Positions 1 through 7,536 of a DNA stretch of 64,000 nt are shown piece by piece (positions within the stretch are counted from its first letter, which is position 1; each line of letters begins with the position of its first letter). The stretch covers positions 558,001-622,000 of the forward strand of contig OZ241390.1 of the NCBI GenBank assembly GCA_965200835.1, given 5' to 3'. A program made the position numbers and the translations under genes. The stretch comes from JAPPFW01 sp965200835 (GTDB taxonomy: Bacteria; Actinomycetota; Acidimicrobiia; Spongiisociales; Spongiisociaceae). The notes under the pieces were generated by a model. It had not been told where the DNA came from. It ran no database searches and saw nothing but the letters and a program-made list of their open reading frames with translations.

Positions 1-674
1 CCGCCGTCTACTTCTCGGTCACCGCACCCGCCGAAGCCACCCAGAGGGAGGCGGCCCGGCTGCTATTCGTCCACGTTCCGGCCGTGATCACCGCCTACCT
101 GGCGCTGGGGATCGGGCTCCTGAGCGCCATCTGGTACCTGATCCGTCGCTCGCCCACCCCGGACCTGGTCTCGGCGTCCGCCATCGAGATCGGGGTGCTG
201 TTCACCGGCTTGACGCTGGTGACCGGCATGATCTGGGGCCGGGCTGTATGGGGACTGTGGTGGGACTGGAACGACGCTCGCATGATCTCCACCGCCGTCC
301 TGTTCTTCTTCTACGTCGGCTATCTGGCCCTGAGACGGTCCATCGACGACCCTTCGGTACGGGCGGTGCGCTGCGCCGTCCTGGGGATCGTCGCCTTCGT
401 GCAGGTTCCGATCGTGCACTACTCGGTGCTCTGGTTTCGCACCCTCCATCAGGGACCAACCCTCATCCGGCCCGACCTGGCCAACGCCACCATCGACTCC
501 GAGTTCGGCACGCCGCTGGGCCTGGCGATCCTGGCATTCACGGTCCTGTTCGCCTTCCTGCTGGCCACCCGCCTAGGCCTGGCCCGGGCGGAGGCCAGGG
601 CTGCCGACCTGTCTCTCCGGAAGCGGCCGGTCGGGGGGAGCGTGGCGGCGCCCCGGCTGGAAAGTGGATCCTGA
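1..674 (+). CDS. ccmC: CcmC, heme-handling membrane protein of cytochrome c maturation (5' end outside window)
   Basis: The reading frame is already open at the left edge (first codon in frame at base 3), so the N-terminus is missing. The protein is polytopic and carries the tryptophan-rich heme-binding segment of the CcmC/HMA family (WGLWWDWNDARM), followed later by SVLWFRTLHQG, a second family hallmark with a conserved His. In System I maturation CcmC binds heme at the outer face of the membrane and loads it onto CcmE. It is followed 7 bp later by a CcmD-like gene and then ccmE and ccmF, which confirms the assignment. ccmA and ccmB presumably lie to the left. Confidence 0.93.
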   Translation, partial: AVYFSVTAPAEATQREAARLLFVHVPAVITAYLALGIGLLSAIWYLIRRSPTPDLVSASAIEIGVLFTGLTLVTGMIWGRAVWGLWWDWNDARMISTAVLFFFYVGYLALRRSIDDPSVRAVRCAVLGIVAFVQVPIVHYSVLWFRTLHQGPTLIRPDLANATIDSEFGTPLGLAILAFTVLFAFLLATRLGLARAEARAADLSLRKRPVGGSVAAPRLESGS

Positions 675-681
675 CCTCGGC

Positions 682-789
682 ATGGTGATCCTCGGCTACC
701 TCATCACTTATGGAGGAATCGCGCTGTACCTGGGATGGCTGGTGCTGCGGATCGGTTCCCTGCGCCGTTCGGGGCTGCCGAGGAGATGA
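682..789 (+). CDS. ccmD: CcmD-like small membrane protein
   Basis: A 35-residue ORF begins at an ATG seven bases after the ccmC stop. It encodes one hydrophobic helix (ILGYLITYGGIALYLGWLVL) followed by a short basic tail (RIGSLRRSGLPRR). Size, single helix, basic C-terminus and position between ccmC and ccmE all match CcmD, which helps release heme-loaded CcmE from CcmC. The stop codon overlaps the ccmE start (ATGA), indicating translational coupling. Sequence conservation in CcmD is poor, so the call rests mainly on context. Confidence 0.75.
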   Translation: MVILGYLITYGGIALYLGWLVLRIGSLRRSGLPRR

Positions 790-1205
790 CCAACCGGCGG
801 CTGGCGGTGGCCGCACTTGCCGGGGCGGCGATCGTGATTTCCATCCTGGTGTGGGGAAACCTCCGCGACAATCTGGTCTACTACCTGACCCCGACCGAGG
901 CGGTGGATCAGCGCTCCGAATATGGGTCCGGTGAACGGTTCCGCCTGGGAGGCCTGGTGGAGGCAGAGGGGATCGAGGAGACCGAATCCGAGGTCCGCTT
1001 CGCAGTAGGTGACGGAGCTACCTCGGTGGTGGTCGTCCACTCCGGTGCCCCTCCCCAGCTGTTCCGAGATGGAGTCGGGGTGGTGGTAGAGGGAGCCTGG
1101 CAGGGTGACCGGTTCCACTCCGATGTGATGATCATCAACCACGACGAGCAGTACCGGGCACCCGACGGCGAGGGCGTCTACGAGGTTCCCACCGGCGGAC
1201 CATGA
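786..1205 (+). CDS. ccmE: CcmE heme chaperone
   Basis: This 139-residue protein has an N-terminal membrane anchor (residues about 5-22) and a beta-rich extracytoplasmic domain. The covalent heme-binding His lies in NHDEQY near residue 119, matching the family motif HDExY. CcmE carries heme from CcmC to the CcmF/H ligase. The ATG at 786 is chosen because it overlaps the ccmD stop by four bases; a longer frame upstream would run through ccmD. The gene also overlaps the ccmF start by ATGA. The C-terminus after the His is short. Confidence 0.92.
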   Translation: MTNRRLAVAALAGAAIVISILVWGNLRDNLVYYLTPTEAVDQRSEYGSGERFRLGGLVEAEGIEETESEVRFAVGDGATSVVVVHSGAPPQLFRDGVGVVVEGAWQGDRFHSDVMIINHDEQYRAPDGEGVYEVPTGGP

Positions 1206-3220
1206 TCGCCTGGTTGGGCCTGGGCGCCATCTTCATAGCCCTCGGATCCGCGACCGTGCTCGCCTGGCGCGGGCTGCCGGCGCTACGGGGCCATCGGGTG
1301 GAAGTCGAGCGCATCAGGGGACCGGTGTTGTGGCTGCTGGGCGGGGCCGCCGGAGCGATGCTGATGCTGGAGGCAGGCCTGCTGGCCTCCGACTTCTCCC
1401 TCTCGTATGTCGCCAACAACCACCGGTCGGGAACCTCGCTGATCTTCACCCTGGCTTCGGGGTGGGCGGCGCTGGAAGGCTCCATCGTCCTGTGGGGTCT
1501 GGTGCTGGCCGCCTTCACCGCCTCCGCCTTCCGGGTGCTGGCCGACCACCCGCTCGCCGCCGGAACCCTCTCCATCCTCGGGATGATGGCCATGTTCTGG
1601 TTCGGTCTCATGGCTACGGTGGCCAATCCTTTCGCGGTCTGCGCGGAGGCTGCGGAGGCGGGATGCGCCCTCTCGGCCTGGGCACCCTGGTCCCCGATCG
1701 ACCTGCCCGTCGACGGCCGGGGCGCAAATCCCCTCCTCCAGAACCATCTGCTGATGGCGGTCCATCCTCCGGTGCTCTATGTCGGTTACGTCGGTTTCTC
1801 GGTCCCTTTCGCCATCGGCATGGCCTCGTTGGCCACCACCCGAGGAGGGCACTCGTGGCTGCGCCTCGCCCGCCGCTGGACCCTGACCGCCTGGGGTTTC
1901 CTGACCGCCGGGATCGTGCTGGGTGCCTGGTGGAGTTATGAGGTCCTGGGCTGGGGCGGATACTGGGCATGGGATCCGGTGGAGAACGCCTCCTTCATCC
2001 CCTGGCTACTGGCAACCGCCTTCATCCACTCCTCGGTGGTCCAGGCCCGGCGAGGCGTGCTGCAATCCTGGAACTACGTGCTGGTGATCGGCACCTTCTC
2101 GGCCACCATCCTCGGCACCTTCCTGACCCGGTCGGGGGTGATCGCCTCGGTCCACAGCTTCACGCAATCCACCATCGGTCCGGTGCTGCTGGGGTTCCTG
2201 GCGCTGGTGCTGGTGAGCTCACTCACCCTGTTCGCCACCAGGGTCCACCTGGTGGGCAGCCCTCCCCGCCTCGACTCGCTGGCCAGCCGCGAAGGGGCCT
2301 TCCTGCTCAACAACCTGCTGCTGGCGGTGTTCGCGTTCGTCGTGTTGACCGGGACCCTCTTCCCGCTGGGAGTGGAAGCCTTCCAAAGCACGACGGTGGG
2401 GGTGGGCAGGCCGTTTTTTGACCGGTGGGCGGTGCCGCTGTCTTACTGTCTCCTGCTGGCGATGGGTGTCGGTCCGGTCACCCCGTTCCGGGTGGCTCGG
2501 GCCAGCCTGATGCGGGAGCGCCTGATCACCCCGTTCCGGGTGGCCATCGGCCTAGCGGCCGTGATGATCCTGACGGTCAGCCGCAACCGCCACCTGATAC
2601 TGATCGCCCTGCTGGCGACCTTCGTGCTAGCGGTCATCGTCAGGCATCTGCTCGCCATGTTGCGCCGCCGCATCGACCGCACCGGAGAGAAGCGGACCAC
2701 CGCACTGTCTCACCTGTTACGCGGCGACCCCAGCTACTGGGGTGGCCAGATTTCTCACATCGGGATCGCCCTGCTGGCTGTCGGCATCGCCGCCTCGGCC
2801 AACCTGGCGGTCACCGCCAAGGTCGAGCTTGGTCCCGGCGAGACCGCCCGGTTCTCCGAATACGACCTGACCTACGCATCGCCGTTCTCGAGGGTGGAGC
2901 CCACCCGGACGGTGGTGGGTGCCCGGATCGAGGTCATGCGGGATGGGAAGCCGGTGACCGTCCTGAATCCGAGCCTGAACGACTACGGAGGTCCGTCCGG
3001 TCCGGTGGTCACCCCGGCCGTCCACTCCATGCTGCGGGGCGACCTGTATGTCTCCCTCACTCGTCTTGACAACCAGGGTCTCCACGCCGATGTCCACAGC
3101 TACCCCCTCCAGTGGATGGTCTGGCTGGGGGGCCTGGTCACCGCAGGTGGCGCCTGCTTCTCGCTGGTGGGCGGACGCCGGCGCCGGGTGGCCGAACTCG
3201 AGCAGGCCCGCCATGGCTGA
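1202..3220 (+). CDS. ccmF: CcmF cytochrome c heme lyase subunit
   Basis: A 672-residue polytopic membrane protein, the usual CcmF length. The WWD-domain signature GYWAWDPVENASFIPWL lies near residues 252-268. Conserved histidines occur in the loops (for example AVHPPVLYVGYV). A long periplasmic C-terminal segment (about residues 535-630) precedes the last helix. CcmF with CcmH attaches heme to the CXXCH thiols of apocytochrome c. The gene starts inside the ccmE stop (ATGA) and its end overlaps ccmH by eight bases. Confidence 0.96.
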   Translation: MIAWLGLGAIFIALGSATVLAWRGLPALRGHRVEVERIRGPVLWLLGGAAGAMLMLEAGLLASDFSLSYVANNHRSGTSLIFTLASGWAALEGSIVLWGLVLAAFTASAFRVLADHPLAAGTLSILGMMAMFWFGLMATVANPFAVCAEAAEAGCALSAWAPWSPIDLPVDGRGANPLLQNHLLMAVHPPVLYVGYVGFSVPFAIGMASLATTRGGHSWLRLARRWTLTAWGFLTAGIVLGAWWSYEVLGWGGYWAWDPVENASFIPWLLATAFIHSSVVQARRGVLQSWNYVLVIGTFSATILGTFLTRSGVIASVHSFTQSTIGPVLLGFLALVLVSSLTLFATRVHLVGSPPRLDSLASREGAFLLNNLLLAVFAFVVLTGTLFPLGVEAFQSTTVGVGRPFFDRWAVPLSYCLLLAMGVGPVTPFRVARASLMRERLITPFRVAIGLAAVMILTVSRNRHLILIALLATFVLAVIVRHLLAMLRRRIDRTGEKRTTALSHLLRGDPSYWGGQISHIGIALLAVGIAASANLAVTAKVELGPGETARFSEYDLTYASPFSRVEPTRTVVGARIEVMRDGKPVTVLNPSLNDYGGPSGPVVTPAVHSMLRGDLYVSLTRLDNQGLHADVHSYPLQWMVWLGGLVTAGGACFSLVGGRRRRVAELEQARHG

Positions 3221-3611
3221 CCGCCGCAGGATCCTCCCCAATCTGGTCACGTTCGCGCTGGCCGGAGTGGTGATCTGGGGCCTGGTCGTAGGCGAGCCCG
3301 CCGGAGGGGATCGGGTAGAAGCCTTGGGTGCCCGGATCCGGTGCCCGGTCTGCCAGGGAGAATCGATCGTGGACTCGCCCACTCCCTATGCCCAGGACAT
3401 CCTGGCGTTCGTGGAGGACCGGGTGGAGGAGGGTTGGACCGACGAGCAGATCCTCGACTACCTGGAGGCTCGCTTCGAGGGAATCCGGCTCGACCCTCGC
3501 TTCTCGGGAACCACCGCCCTCCTCTGGCTCCTTCCGGGGGCAGCTGTGCTGTACGGGGTGGTGCTGGCCGGGCGCCGTCTGATCACCCGGCAGGACACTT
3601 CCGGTGGCTGA
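3213..3611 (+). CDS. ccmH: CcmH/CycL thiol-disulfide protein of cytochrome c maturation
   Basis: The 132-residue product has an N-terminal hydrophobic segment, the family redox motif RCPVCQGESI near residues 43-52, the conserved helical segment that follows it (DSPTPYAQDILAFVEDRV), and a C-terminal transmembrane helix (LLWLLPGAAVLYGVVLAGRR). CcmH reduces, or forms a mixed disulfide with, the CXXC of apocytochromes before heme ligation. The start ATG lies within the last codons of ccmF. Confidence 0.93.
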   Translation: MADRRRILPNLVTFALAGVVIWGLVVGEPAGGDRVEALGARIRCPVCQGESIVDSPTPYAQDILAFVEDRVEEGWTDEQILDYLEARFEGIRLDPRFSGTTALLWLLPGAAVLYGVVLAGRRLITRQDTSGG

Positions 3612-4425
3612 TCAGGACAAGCAGGAAAACCCGTCGGCCGCTGTCCGGCGGGCTCGGGCGAAGCATGACATCGAAGCCGTCCGCCGGCAGGTGAGCGAAG
3701 GCGAGCTCGATCCCGAAACCGCCGAGATGCTGATCAGGCGCTACCAGAGCGAGATTGAACAGATCGACCACACATCCGGCCGCCCTGACACCAACGCCGG
3801 CGCAACCCCCTCTACCCCATCCCGTTCCCGGAGGATGGTCGGCACCCTGCTGCTGATCATCGCCTTCGTGGCAGTGTCGATCACCGCCTACCTGGCGATC
3901 CGCCCCCGGGAGGGCGGCTTCATCACCGGAGACGTCGAAGGGTCGGTCGACCTCTCCCAGGTCACCAACGACCAGATGGAAGCAGTGATCGCTGCCAACC
4001 CCGACGTGCCCGAGATAGCCACTATGCGGATCAGCCTGGCCGACCGGTACTTCGACGAAGGTGCCTTCTCAGATGCGCTCCCTCACTACCTGGGTGCGCT
4101 GGACGGCACTCTCGACCGCACCCGGCGGGCCCGAGGTCTGGCAAGGGTCGGCTGGATGAGCTTCCTATCAGGCGCGGAGGAGATCGCGGAGGTCTACGTG
4201 GGGGAGGCACTGGAGATCGATCCCGACTACCTGGAAGCCCAGCTCTTCCTAGGACTGATCCGACTGGACCGGCGCGACGGAGACGGAACCCTCGACCTGC
4301 TGGAACCCCTGCTGGCTCGGGACGACCTGCCCACCGAGGTCCGCCGGACCATCGAGGGGGCAGTGGGGGAAGCCCGTGACCTGATCGAGTCGGAAAGCGA
4401 TCCTGAAGGCCGGGCGGCCTCATGA
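3604..4425 (+). CDS. CcmI-like TPR membrane protein
   Basis: A 273-residue protein starts at GTG 3604, overlapping ccmH by eight bases. It begins with a charged helical region (AVRRARAKHDIEAVRRQVSEGELD), has one transmembrane helix (LLLIIAFVAVSITAYLAI, about residues 80-98), and then an outer domain with tetratricopeptide-type helices (ADRYFDEGAFSDALPHYLGA; AEVYVGEALEIDPDYLEAQL). In System I, the apocytochrome chaperone CcmI has a membrane domain plus TPRs. Topology and operon position suggest an analogous chaperone, but the N-terminal part is not the classical CcmI two-helix module. Confidence 0.7.
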   Translation: MADQDKQENPSAAVRRARAKHDIEAVRRQVSEGELDPETAEMLIRRYQSEIEQIDHTSGRPDTNAGATPSTPSRSRRMVGTLLLIIAFVAVSITAYLAIRPREGGFITGDVEGSVDLSQVTNDQMEAVIAANPDVPEIATMRISLADRYFDEGAFSDALPHYLGALDGTLDRTRRARGLARVGWMSFLSGAEEIAEVYVGEALEIDPDYLEAQLFLGLIRLDRRDGDGTLDLLEPLLARDDLPTEVRRTIEGAVGEARDLIESESDPEGRAAS

Positions 4426-5021
4426 CCTCAACCGGAAAGGGTCTGCTAGCAGCCGGACTGTTGGCGATAGCGGTGGCGGTGGCAGTATTCGCTGCCAGAT
4501 TCGAAAGCGATGCCGGAGGCAACCTGTCGCCCGTCCTCGGCTCACCCGTGCCCGACCTGTCCCTGCCACGCCTGGACGGCGACGGTACGGTGAACCTGCC
4601 AACCCTGGCCAGCAATCACGATCTGGTGGTGGTCAACTTCTTCGCCTCCTGGTGCCTCCAATGCCGGAACGAGCATCCCGATCTGGTATCGACCGCAGCC
4701 GCCTACCAAGACCGGTCAGTGCGTTTCGTAGGCGTCACCTTCCAAGATCGACCGGACCGGGCCATCTCCTTCCTGGACGAACTCGGATGGGGAACCGCCA
4801 TCCAATACACCACCGACCCCGGTTCCCAAGCCGCCATCGCCCTCGGAGTGTTCGGAGTACCGGAGACCATCTTCCTGTCAGAGGGAGAGATAGTAGGAAA
4901 GTTACTCGGAGAGACGAAGGCCCTCACACTGAGCGGAACGATCGAACGCATCCTGTCAGGCGAAGCGGTAGGAACTCGCCAAGTAGGCGAATCCAGAACC
5001 GGACCCGCCGACCCCGGCTAG
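4422..5021 (+). CDS. ccmG: CcmG/DsbE-type thioredoxin-like protein
   Basis: This 199-residue protein has an N-terminal membrane anchor (residues about 7-24), the redoxin strand VVVNFFASWCLQCRNEHP with an ordinary CxxC active site (C-L-Q-C), and the cis-proline region GVFGVPETIFL typical of TlpA/DsbE. It would supply reducing equivalents to CcmH and apocytochromes outside the membrane. Its ATG overlaps the preceding stop (ATGA), so it is the last gene of the ccm operon. It is useful as a control: its first active-site cysteine is TGC, unlike the two UGA-containing relatives nearby. Confidence 0.9.
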   Translation: MTSTGKGLLAAGLLAIAVAVAVFAARFESDAGGNLSPVLGSPVPDLSLPRLDGDGTVNLPTLASNHDLVVVNFFASWCLQCRNEHPDLVSTAAAYQDRSVRFVGVTFQDRPDRAISFLDELGWGTAIQYTTDPGSQAAIALGVFGVPETIFLSEGEIVGKLLGETKALTLSGTIERILSGEAVGTRQVGESRTGPADPG

Positions 5022-5045
5022 CGTGCGCCGGAGTTCCAAGTCGAG

Positions 5046-5273
5046 ATGATTCTGATGAACATCGACATCGACAGAGATCTATTTGCCCGCCATGCTCTTC
5101 ATTGGATTGGACACCGAACTTGAAGCGGTGCATTTGCCTTAGAGCGCCTACTTGGTGGCGGCCCAGTGAGCGTCGAAGCGCAACTGGCCATGCAGGGCGT
5201 CGGCTGGGATAGAGACCTCGACGCCCTGCGTGCGAAACGGTTCGACGACTGGGATGGCTGTGCTGATATCTGA
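5046..5273 (+). pseudogene. Degraded VapB-family antitoxin remnant
   Basis: Translating in pieces gives MILMNIDIDRDLFARHALHW..., then EAVHL in a second frame, then LERLLGGGPVSVEAQ and MQGVGWDRDLDALRAKRF in a third, ending at TGA 5271-5273. The parts, in order, match the layout of VapB antitoxins (short N-terminal DNA-binding strand, KREAVxxAL helix, then a toxin-binding tail with a GxGWxGDLDxMR-like motif). Two small deletions near 5120 and 5135 break the frame. No PIN-domain toxin follows. The family assignment comes from motif recall and is not verified by search. The remainder to 5352 shows no gene. Confidence 0.6.
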
Positions 5274-5352
5274 CGCGCATCCGCCTGGACGCGGTAGAGG
5301 TTAGGACTCGGTAGAGGTTCTCGGGGCGTCCCAGAGGCCCGGCGAGTGGTGG

Positions 5353-6096
5353 TCAGGCCAGGGAGGTGTCGAGGGCTTGGCGTAACTCGTCGGTGGGGAT
5401 CGATCCCAACCAGCGATTCACTTCTACCCCTTGGACCACCAGGACCGCGACCGGCTGGTAGCCCACCTCGAAGGCGGCGAAAACGGAATCATCCTCGTCC
5501 AGCAACCAGCGGGTCGCACCCGAGGGGAGCAGCTGACCAGCCGCGGCCGCTGTCTTCTCGTAGGTGGATGCCCAGGCGACCGCGATCACGCCCACCTCAC
5601 CGGCGTACTCGTTGGCTATCGAATCGATGACGGGCAACTCCCGCCGGCATGACGGTCACCACTCGGCCCAGAACAGGTAGAGAACCGGTCGGGTGGCGTC
5701 GGTGGTGGCGAAGGTGGTTCCGTCGTCGAGCTCCAGAGTGACCCCTGGGACGGGCGGGCCTTCCGGCATCGAGACAGGCGCGGTAGCTGCGGTGGTGGCG
5801 GGAGCGACGGTGGTCGGTGTCTCCGAGGGCGAGAGAGGTTCTTCATCGGTGGCGGGCTGCTCCTCCGGACCGGAAGGAGTGGTCGCTGGAGAGGCCTCTT
5901 CCGTTGCGGATGGGGCCGGTTCGTCGATGGCACCGGTCGCGGCGGGCTCGGTGGCCGCCGCGGTGGTCATTGGCTCCTCGGGTTGAACCGGTTCCGCACC
6001 ATCGCCGCTGCACGCCGCAAGGGCTAGGACCGCCACCACGATGACCGACATGGCCGGCCCAAGGCCTTTCATAAATCCGCTTCTCATCTTGCCCAT
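5353..6096 (-). CDS. TlpA-like thioredoxin lipoprotein, predicted selenoprotein (Sec147, UxxC)
   Basis: Read through one UGA (5658-5656), this is a 247-residue protein. Residues 1-29 form a lipoprotein signal with lipobox LAAC, residues 30-105 are a Thr/Pro/Glu/Ala-rich linker, and residues 108-247 are a thioredoxin-like domain. The redox strand reads VLYLFWAEW-[UGA]-PSCRRELPVID: the stop falls exactly on the first Cys of the expected W-C-P-S-C motif, and the same frame continues through the rest of the fold, including the cis-Pro segment GYQPVAVLV, to a UGA stop at 5353. Selenocysteine in UxxC redoxins is well established. A hairpin 11 bases after the UGA is a plausible SECIS. The ribosome binding site is weak, so ATG 6096 or internal ATGs at residues 4 or 9 are possible starts. 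Alternatives are a nonsense-mutated pseudogene or a sequencing error; the second identical case at 12270 argues against both. Confidence 0.8.
5629..5658 (-). promoter_or_regulatory. Candidate bacterial SECIS hairpin after Sec UGA of the lipoprotein
   Basis: Counting U of UGA (5658) as 1, bases 14-19 (5645-5640, GGCGGG) pair with bases 25-30 (5634-5629, CCCGTC) to give a 6-bp stem with one G-U pair and the loop AGTTG. The loop begins 17 bases after the UGA start region and has G in its second position, fitting the general bacterial SECIS pattern (upper stem plus a G in the first two loop bases, 16-37 nt downstream). The fold was done by eye only. Confidence 0.5.
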
Positions 6097-6163
6097 GATA
6101 CGTAGCGAACCGCACTAGTCCCACTGATAGCGCCCAGAGAAATACCGGCGCATGCCCAGGCGG

Positions 6164-7198
6164 TCAGCGGCGATCCAGTTCCTGGCTGCGGGTCACCACC
6201 CTGTCCAGCACCGCCTTGGCCCTACCGCTGTCGATGGCATCCGCTGCTACCGAGACACCCTCCGCCAGAGTGTCCACCCGACCGGAGGCGAACACCGCCG
6301 CCGCCGCGTTGACGACTGAGATCTCGCGGTGCGGGCCGGGAGCACCCTCGAGTACCCGGCGGGTTATGGCTGCGTTGGTGCGGGCGTCCCCACCCAGCAT
6401 GTCGGAAACCGGCCGGCGAGGTAGCCCCACATCCTCCGGGGAGAACTCGGTCGAGGTCACTCCCCCGCCATCCAGATGCCAGATGGTCGACGGCCCGCTC
6501 AGGGTCAGCTCGTCCAGACCGTCGCGGCCGTGGAAGACCAGCGCCCGGTGCGCTCCAAGGGCCGCCAGGACGGTGATCATCCGCTCGGCCATCCGCCCGT
6601 CCGACACCCCCAGCGCATACCGCCGCACTCCGGCCGGGTTGCAGAGCGGTCCCAGGAAGTTGAACACGGTAGGAATACCCAGCTCCTGGCGGACCGGACC
6701 GGCATATCGCATCGCCGGGTGATAGACCGGTGCCAGAAAGAAGGCATATCCGGTGTCGTGGAACAGCTGGCAGTTCCGATCCACCGGCAGGTCGATGACC
6801 ACCCCCAGTTCCTCCAGCACATCAGCCGAGCCACACTTCGACGACATCGAACGGTTGCCGTGCTTGGCGATCGGTATCCCCGCCCCGGCCGCGATGAAGG
6901 AAGCAGTCGTGGAGATGTTGAAGGTTCCCGAACGGTCCCCCCCGGTGCCGACGATGTCCACCGGATCGGCGTCACCAAGGTCTGCCCTGACGGCCGCCTC
7001 GAGCATGCCGTCCACCAACCCGCCCATCTCATCGGCCGTCTCGCCCTTCATCCGGAGCGCCACGATCAGCCCGCCGATCTGGGCAGGGGCAGCCCGACCG
7101 GCCATCACCTCACGCATGGCCTCCCTGGCCTGCCGGCGGGTCAGGTCCGAACCGTTGGCGAGGATTCCCAGGGTCGTAGCCCAAGCAAAGTTCTCCAT
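6164..7198 (-). CDS. trpD: Anthranilate phosphoribosyltransferase
   Basis: The 344-residue product transfers phosphoribose from PRPP to anthranilate in tryptophan synthesis. The glycine-rich PRPP/metal motif GTGGDRSGTFNIST is present near residues 85-98, followed by KHGNRSMSSKCGSADVLE and the family segment FNFLGPLCNPAG, all diagnostic of TrpD. The length is normal. No other trp gene is nearby, so it is a stand-alone copy. It lies 67 bp upstream of the selenoprotein lipoprotein gene on the same strand and could be co-transcribed with it. Confidence 0.95.
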   Translation of the reverse strand: MENFAWATTLGILANGSDLTRRQAREAMREVMAGRAAPAQIGGLIVALRMKGETADEMGGLVDGMLEAAVRADLGDADPVDIVGTGGDRSGTFNISTTASFIAAGAGIPIAKHGNRSMSSKCGSADVLEELGVVIDLPVDRNCQLFHDTGYAFFLAPVYHPAMRYAGPVRQELGIPTVFNFLGPLCNPAGVRRYALGVSDGRMAERMITVLAALGAHRALVFHGRDGLDELTLSGPSTIWHLDGGGVTSTEFSPEDVGLPRRPVSDMLGGDARTNAAITRRVLEGAPGPHREISVVNAAAAVFASGRVDTLAEGVSVAADAIDSGRAKAVLDRVVTRSQELDRR

Positions 7199-7351
7199 GC
7201 CGGGGAGCTTACCAGGCCACCCGGCCTGAGGAAGGTGCGCTCAAAGAAGCCCTGCACGAATTCTTGGCACGACAGGCGGGGCGACCGGGCCTTGTGGTCC
7301 ACGCACAAACGGTCGACGCTCAATTCTGTGTCGCCTTCGTGCTTAGCGTAG

Positions 7352-7392
7352 TCAAACCCCCCTATAGTGTTTACCAATAGAGGGGGGTTTGA
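7352..7392. terminator. Strong inverted repeat in the 338-bp gap between trpD and the RCC1 gene
   Basis: Bases 7352-7363 (TCAAACCCCCCT) are the exact complement of 7381-7392, giving a 12-bp stem around a 17-base loop. It sits about 145 bp downstream of the RCC1/SLH gene end on the minus strand and 150 bp upstream of trpD. It may be a transcription terminator, although neither strand has a run of T directly after the stem. Nothing else was recognised between 7199 and 7536. Confidence 0.45.
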
Positions 7393-7536
7393 TCTTGGGT
7401 TTGTGGGTCCTAGGTGACCGTTTTCTTATGCACACGTTATCGAATAGCCAGTATGTTCTTCCAGACATGCCTGAAACGCTGCGTCTACACTGTCGACTTG
7501 TTCCTTTGTTATGCCCTCTCGACCATATTCCTTTGA

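Noticed and set aside
5353..5637. A stand-alone 94-residue protein MPVIDSIANEY...
   Set aside because: It begins inside the helix after the redox motif and has no ribosome binding site. It is the C-terminal half of the UGA-containing lipoprotein gene.
7352..7392. The C6/G6 inverted repeat as an attachment site or CRISPR-like repeat
   Set aside because: It occurs once, has no integrase gene nearby and no spacer pattern. A terminator or structural hairpin is simpler.
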